64,000 nucleotides of DNA from NCBI GenBank assembly GCA_963995505.1, contig OZ023187.1:18390584-18454583 (forward strand), written 5' to 3'. This stretch comes from Hypericum androsaemum (taxonomy: Eukaryota; Streptophyta; Magnoliopsida; Malpighiales; Hypericaceae). The position numbers and the translations under genes are program-made. This document shows positions 58,082 through 64,000 of the stretch, piece after piece; position 1 is the stretch's first letter, and the number at the start of each line of letters is the position of its first letter. The notes below the pieces were generated by a model, which worked only from the letters and a program-made list of their open reading frames with translations, was not told where the DNA came from and did no database searches.

Positions 58082-61000
58082 ATGGATTACCAGATAGTCT
58101 CATCTAATTCTTCCATAGCCTTGATCATGGCCTTCCTCACCTTCATGATCATATTAGCCACACGAAGATACAACAAGATGGCAAGCAATTCCAGCACAAA
58201 ATTACCACCAGGGCCGCGACGACTTCCAATAATAGGCAATTTGTACCACCTGATCGGCTCGCTTCCTCATCGTCGATTCGCGGACTTGGCCAAGAAACAC
58301 GGACTGGTCATGTACCTCAGACTCGGACAAGTTGGCACGGTCGTTGTCTCCTCCAACCAGGCGGTTGAGGAGGTACTAAGGACTAACGACCTATTGTTAG
58401 CCCAGAGACCCTTCTCGGCTGCAGCAGCAGTCATTACATATAACTTTAAGGGTATCGTAATGTCTCCCTACGGAGAGTATTGGAGACAGGCGCGAAAAAT
58501 CTGCGTGGTTCACTTGACAAGCGCGAAACGGGTCGAATCGTTCAGGACAATGATGGAGGCTAAGGTAGCCACATTCGTAAGATCAATCTCGGGTTCTTCG
58601 AATGACGGGGGAGGAGTGAACCTGAGCAAGAACCTACATTCTATAACAACAAGCATCATGTTCGAGGCGGCCTTCGGGAACTCGTGCAAGAATGTTGACA
58701 AATTTGATCATCTTAAACATAGGATATCTGACATCTTTGCAGGTTTCAGTATTTCGGACGCGTTCCCTTCGGTTGGAGTGCTTTACAAGATCAGTGGATT
58801 GAGAGATAAAATTGTGAGGCTACACCAAGAAATCGACAACGAGATTGAGAGTATAATTGCTGAGTACAAAATTTCCAAAGAAGCAGATCAGACTAAAGCA
58901 GACAACATTCTTGGTGTTCTTCTTGATTTGCAAGATCAAGGCGACCCGGAAGTTTTGTTGTCGACGGAAAGCATCAAAGCGATCCTCCTCATAAGTACTT
59001 GAAGATCACTTGCTTAATTGGCTAGTTGTCTGCAGAATCTATTGATGATTTTGGTTAATTGAAATTTGACTGTTGCATTAGGCAGGAAAAAAAATGACAT
59101 TAGAAGAACAAAACAGATAGGAATTTAAGACCTTTGGTTCTGAATTGACATTTAAAAATTGTTAGATATTGTTGATAGAGGCCTAGATATCGGCAGTTTA
59201 CGACCTTTGGTTCTGAATCAACATAGGCAGCCTTAAAATTGCTCAATATGAACTGGTACAATTTTTTCGGGTGAATTTTTGGTATTCAGAGTCAAACACT
59301 ATCGGGCTCTATTTAGCAGAGGCTCTTCCAATAATGTCTTTTCTGTTCGTAAAGCTTGAACTCGAGTCTTTCTTAAGAGAATCCAAGTTCGATTTTGATG
59401 CTGATTTATGTCATCACGTTTGTTTGACCAGGACCTGTTGTTTGCGGGTACTGATACATCAGCAACAGTACTAGAATGGACAATGTCAGAAATCATGAAG
59501 CACCCAAAAGTCATGCGAAAGGTACAAGCTGAGGTGAGACAGGTTTTCCATAACAAATCCGGAGTCAACGAGGCAAGTCTCCATCAACTCAAGTATATGG
59601 ACGCAGTCATCAAAGAGACTCTAAGGCTGCATCCGCCTGTTCCCACGCTACTCCCAAGAGAAGCCCGAGAGAGCGTGACGATTAATGGGTACGAGATACC
59701 TCGTAAAACGATAGTGTTCGTCCATGCGTGGGCGATTGGAAGAGACCCCGAGATCTGGACAGATGCAGAGAAATTTCATCCCGAGAGGTTCCTTGAAACT
59801 TCTGTCGATTACAAGGGAGGCCACTTAGAGCTGATACCTTTCGGCGCTGGAAGGAGGATGTGTCCTGGGATGATGTTTGGCATGTCTAGCGTCGAGTTGA
59901 CGCTTGCCAACTTGCTCTATCATTTCGATTGGGAACTTCGTGATGGTATGAAACCCAAGAGCCTAGACATGTCTGAAGTTTCTGCAGCTGTTGTCCGAAG
60001 AAAGCACGATCTGTGCCTTACTGCAACTCCGTTCCATCCCTAATCGGGACGGATGCGAAGGTTGAGGATCGAGTTCTTGTTTCATGGATTCACATTTGGG
60101 AAGGGGAGGAGGTGGTGTACAATCGAAATCCAAAACATATTTTAGATTATTGTCTACAAAATAAATAAGAAATCTGTGGGAAAGAAATAAGAAGATGGGG
60201 AGAATGTGCGTTTCAATAGCTTTCGGTGTCTGCATTGACTCTTTGCTTAGTTTCGATTTGAATTCGGATTTTATAACATACTTGCACGAATTTGAACATT
60301 TTATCTCACATGCCACGGAACGAAGGTTGGAAATGATTGCCACGTGAGACTATCTGCAACAGGTTTTAGTCCTAAAGTAGGAAAGCAAATTTGCAATCTC
60401 TGAGCTTGTAGGAGCTTGTCAATTGTAATCGTTGACCCTTCTTTTGATACCCTCCTGAGTTGTTACCTATCGGTTCAATATTAAACTACAAATTCTTGTA
60501 CTGCCGTTGACTAAAAATTAACCAAAATTTAATTAGGATCTTTTTTTCTTGGTAAGTGTGGATGTCCTAATCTTTAGGATCACGAACATGACCTTGTATC
60601 CGTTGACTAAAAATTGTTAAAGCATCACTTGGAGTAGTTGAGGTTTAGCTCTCGCTTAATTTTTGCATCGTCATAATAATTAAATCTGTCATATTAGCGA
60701 GTCTATGTGATCAAATTTGGAAAATTTCACAATGTTCTCGTATGATTTAGTATAGTCAATAGTTAAGATTTTAATTAATTATAATTTTATGATGGACCTT
60801 TGATTAGTTGTGGTATGAAAATAACATACTGTAGCGCCTATTTTACCAATTAGTCATTTTAAGAGTCATGATTAGGAGTGTGAAACCGATCCCAACTATT
60901 AAATATCGAATTTACCAAATACCAAATGCTAAAAAAAAGTTACCAATCCCGATCGCATACAGTATTTGGTAAGATTACTGAATATCAAAATATTTACCAA

Positions 61001-62424
61001 AACGTTTGAAGAAAATATGAAATCTTTAATCTATCAATGTAAATATTTGGTGAACACAAATTCAAGTTGAACAAGTATAAACTATCCCCTAAATCGAAAC
61101 CCTCAATAATTCCCTTAATCGAAAGTTCGAAACCCCCAATTTTGTTCAATTTAGGGTTTCGAAACCCCCAATCTTTCATTTATACAATTTTACCCACAAA
61201 TCCATCAGGCAAAACTGTCCAAACCATAAAATACTAAAGTAGTCTAGCATTTGAGTGATAGCTTCCTCGGAGGTAATTTGAGTCCAAGCTCACACAAGAT
61301 GGGCCTGACCACAAGCCCAATGTTGACTAATTTGAGTGATACTTTCTTGTTAGCCCTCCATTATTCGGGTCATTGTGTTTCCGCCTTCCTTCCGAGTACC
61401 TGTGTACAAAAAACATCGAGGCAGTTCATCTGTGGAACATTAAAACCACATTGTTCTGAAGTAGAAAAATTAAAGTACAATTAATTGGAAAGTTAGTTCG
61501 CAACAGAACAAGCTTCCAGAGAAAAGATAGCAATGTCTAGTGATCATGATCTTCTTCTTCGGAAAAGTTCATATCAATCGATAATATTTAGACCATTAAT
61601 ATAAAGAGATAGAAAATATAGGGGTTAAACCAAGTCATACTTGTGGACGAAATTTTCATGTTGTCCTCTACTTATCAATAATGGAGTTTTTCCTCGAAAA
61701 TTGGTCTTTATTCATGTCCATTGAATATATTTTGTTGATATCCTAATTTCTATTTTTGTGCTAACCGGAGAATTTGGTGGGGTATGATCATTGGAGTTCT
61801 TCTACAAACTCTTACAATAAGAACAAATTGAAACGCTGAGGTGCAGTGTTTTCGTGAAATAATTTTGATTTCTAATTTCACTCATTCTCTTGTTCTTCTT
61901 TTTTCAATTTAGTCCTTCTCGATTGGCATGTCATGCTCTAGTTGTTGGCCTTTTTGCGAGGTTGAAGCGCTCTAATGATGAAGAGCCGTTGGACTTGGTT
62001 ACTGGGGTCTAAGCCAAAAAAAAAATCTTTTAATCCTATATGTTAGGATAGTCTAGAACTCCTATGCAACATAATTTTCTATTTTGTATTGACTCGTTAT
62101 ATGTCCTCTTATAAATACGAGATTAGTGATTAGTAATTAAATCTAATATATAACTTTGGTTTGTGTATTTCTTGTAATATATCATTATATGATAATAATT
62201 GTCTCATTAGGGATGAGAATGGATAAAATAGGATAAGGGTTGGTAGGTTGAAAATTCATATTCTAGATGTAAGATTTAGTAGATCATGTGGTAAGAATCG
62301 ACTCTCAGATATTACAATGTTTGCGACACGTCGAGATTTATCAGATCTAGGCCCATATTTGCTAAATCCAACATTTCCAGAGCTTGTTGTAGTGGTAGTT
62401 AAAATATAGTTGATCATAAACGAG
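57564..62424. repeat. Near-identical segmental duplication block, second copy
   Basis: Partner of 22940-27800 at a constant offset of 34624 bp. It contains P450-4 and both flanks. Confidence 0.9.
58082..60043 (+). CDS. Cytochrome P450, CYP71 clan (P450-4), splice donor altered
   Basis: Exon frames 58082-58990 and 59432-60043 translate exactly as P450-2 and would give 506 aa with AGTDTS, KETLRLHPP, FHPERF and FGAGRRMCPG. The donor at 58991-58996 is ATAAGT, the same change as in P450-2, so the lesion came before the duplication. Identity with P450-2 extends through introns and flanks. If the intron is not removed, the product ends after about 306 residues, before the oxygen- and haem-binding regions. 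Whether an unusual splice is used cannot be settled from DNA. Confidence 0.85.
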
Positions 62425-63063
62425 ATTAATAAAGTAATATATAATCCATTATTCATATTAATTGCAACTGATTCAATGAAAAAAGTAACAAAAAATAGTC
62501 ATACTCGGATACAATTTCTGCTAAAATGAAATATCCCCTATTTGAACAATCCGAGTTGGAATTTTTTTAAATAAATATATCAGTAGGCCACCCGGATTCT
62601 CGATCTGACCAGCGAGGAAAGAGAGGAGAGAAATAAAAGAGAAGAAAATTGAAGATGTTTCAAAAAATTATTATTTTAAAATTATATAGAATAACTATAT
62701 AATGATTATTTAATAACTATTAGTGACCGTAATCGGACAAGATGAGCATGGACTTAAATTTTTAAAGTACCCTAGTTTAGTAATCAGCCAAAAGTTTCAG
62801 GGTAATAAAAGGAGGGAAATTGGTGCTCAAGTTGGACCTCAAAAGCCCATCTTGGTTTCCAATTTTCGACAATCTTTACCATTCTTTAAGCCCATTGGGC
62901 TATTACCGTTATTTTTTCCCTCCGGAGACAGTTTCACATTTTACATAATTTTCTGAAAGCTGGTAAATAATTAACTCATAATAAAACATAATTTTTCTCT
63001 ATAACAAACTTCAAAAATACAAAAAAAAAAGAAAAGTACTTCCAAACAAATTTGAAAATGTCA
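60044..63063. other. Intergenic DNA, copy of 25420-28459
   Basis: Nearly identical to the first copy until about 62430, then more diverged. It holds about 110 extra bases near 62817-62925 that contain a short palindromic-looking stretch around AAGCCCATTGGGCT. No gene seen. Confidence 0.7.
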
Positions 63064-64000
63064 TCAAAACAACAACAAAATACATAATGGCAGTATCAAC
63101 CTGTCGACCATCCTGGCGAACCAGAGTGGTTCTCCTGATATGAACACCATGTATGCAATGGACAATCCAATGACCAATCCGGAACCGTATCCCATTCCTG
63201 CAGCTTTCCAATTCCAGTCCGAGGAAGAATCATCTTCGGTCGTTGGAGTTGATCCAGGTGCCGGGGGAGCATCATCACCATTTCCGCCGCAAGTCCTCAT
63301 CAATGGAAGTCCACACAATCCAGGATCCCCCATGTACGAGTAGTTGCCAAAAGCACCGAACTGTTTTCCCTGAGGTATTGGCCCTTCAAGTTGATAATTA
63401 CACGAAAGGTTTAGTACTTCCAGGAAATTCAAACCTGTCAACTCCTCAAGAATTTTTCCTGTCAAGTTGTTGAAGGACCCTTCCGTCACGTACCACCACC
63501 ATGAGCCGACTCAGTAGACTCGAAGTCCTAGACCCGTTTTGCCTCTACTACTCCGTCCTTGAATATTATTGTTGTTCAAATCAATGATGCCTAAGGTTGT
63601 GGATTTGAATCCGGGAATTTCGCCACCGAGTTGGTTAAAGCTGAGTAACAAGGTGCCTAAAGATGGAAGAGAAAAAATGGAAGGAGGGATACTGCCATTG
63701 AGTAAGGGTTAGTTCTATAAGAACGGAAAATCCATTGATTCGGTTGTGAAGAGGACCAAAGAGTTTGTTAAAAGAGAGGGTCAGGTATTCAAGTTGCTCC
63801 AACTCAAAGATTGATGGTGGAATCTGGCCTGTCAAGAAATTACCTGAAAGATCTAATGTAGATATCCTGGTAAAGTTTTGGAAAATATCCGGTATGTGGC
63901 CCGTGAGGTTGTTTGATGAGAGGTATAAATCGGTGAGCAGCTTCAGGTTTGCTAGAGATGAGGAAATTAGACCTGTGAGCTGGTTGAAACCAAGATTCAA
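63064..64000 (-). pseudogene. Second RLP pseudogene, deleted and running off the window
   Basis: Counterpart of 28460-31498. The C-terminal cap (GDPGLCGLPL), acidic spacer and transmembrane helix are present at 63090-63475, but the basic tail is lost by a deletion next to 63085. At 63476-63560 about 85 bp of foreign sequence replaces roughly 1.2 kb of leucine-rich repeats. Repeats resume (LSSNNLTGHIPDIFQNFTRI) from about 63590 to the window end, with a further small deletion near 63705. The 5' end lies outside the window. Confidence 0.88.

Overview
The window is nuclear DNA of a flowering plant, almost certainly a eudicot. It is AT-rich, with intron-containing genes, A-type cytochrome P450s of the CYP71 clan, LRR receptor-like proteins, a full-size plant ABCC (MRP) transporter, copia and gypsy LTR retrotransposons, and a Mutator-like element carrying a host gene fragment. 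I see no bacterial features, CRISPR array, rRNA or convincing tRNA gene. The species cannot be named from sequence alone.

Layout. 1-6.4 kb: intergenic DNA with an ARF-GAP fragment, simple repeats and 23-bp tandem repeats. 6.4-7.7 kb: a complete Pack-MULE (9-bp target duplication, about 320-bp TIRs) with a captured ubiquitin-like (U11/U12 25K-like) gene fragment. 7.8-9.7 kb: P450-1, intact, two exons, 506 aa. 12.1 kb: C-terminal remnant of a second P450 type. 13.8-20.7 kb: minus-strand P450 pseudogene (second type), split by a young copia element (14585-19419, target duplication GAATC). 23.5-25.4 kb: P450-2. 28.5-31.5 kb: receptor-like protein pseudogene. 32.5-32.9 kb: a signal-peptide-to-tail remnant of another RLP. 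34.7-40.8 kb: an intact ten-exon ABCC transporter, 1512 aa. 41.1-42.3 kb: a foldback element with six GGAGGCGCC hairpins. 44.3-47.2 kb: a young, internally deleted gypsy chromovirus (target duplication TCACC). 47.6-64 kb: a second copy of the 13.8-31 kb block, with P450 pseudogene (carrying a rearranged palindromic copia insertion), truncated P450-3, P450-4 and a deleted RLP.

The main theme is a P450/RLP array growing by segmental duplication around one conserved transporter. P450-2 and P450-4 lie in a block of about 4.9 kb that is nearly identical over both copies with no indels. Both look intact as reading frames, but the intron donor that is GT in P450-1 is AT in both. P450-1 is therefore the only copy with all splice signals. 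Its promoter has itself been rebuilt by the Pack-MULE insertion and by a deletion of about 206 bp that creates a TATAAATA box.

The most unusual object is the insertion at 48710-52532. It has LTR termini TAAA...TTTA and a GGTGT target duplication, but its inside is an inverted gag-protease half, an inverted LTR, and two inverted copies of the RNase H-LTR end forming a palindrome with arms of about 0.9-1 kb. This is the signature expected of a self-integrated or template-switched retrotransposon cDNA. I found no wholly new protein system; the novelty is in genome structure and promoter/splice-site evolution.
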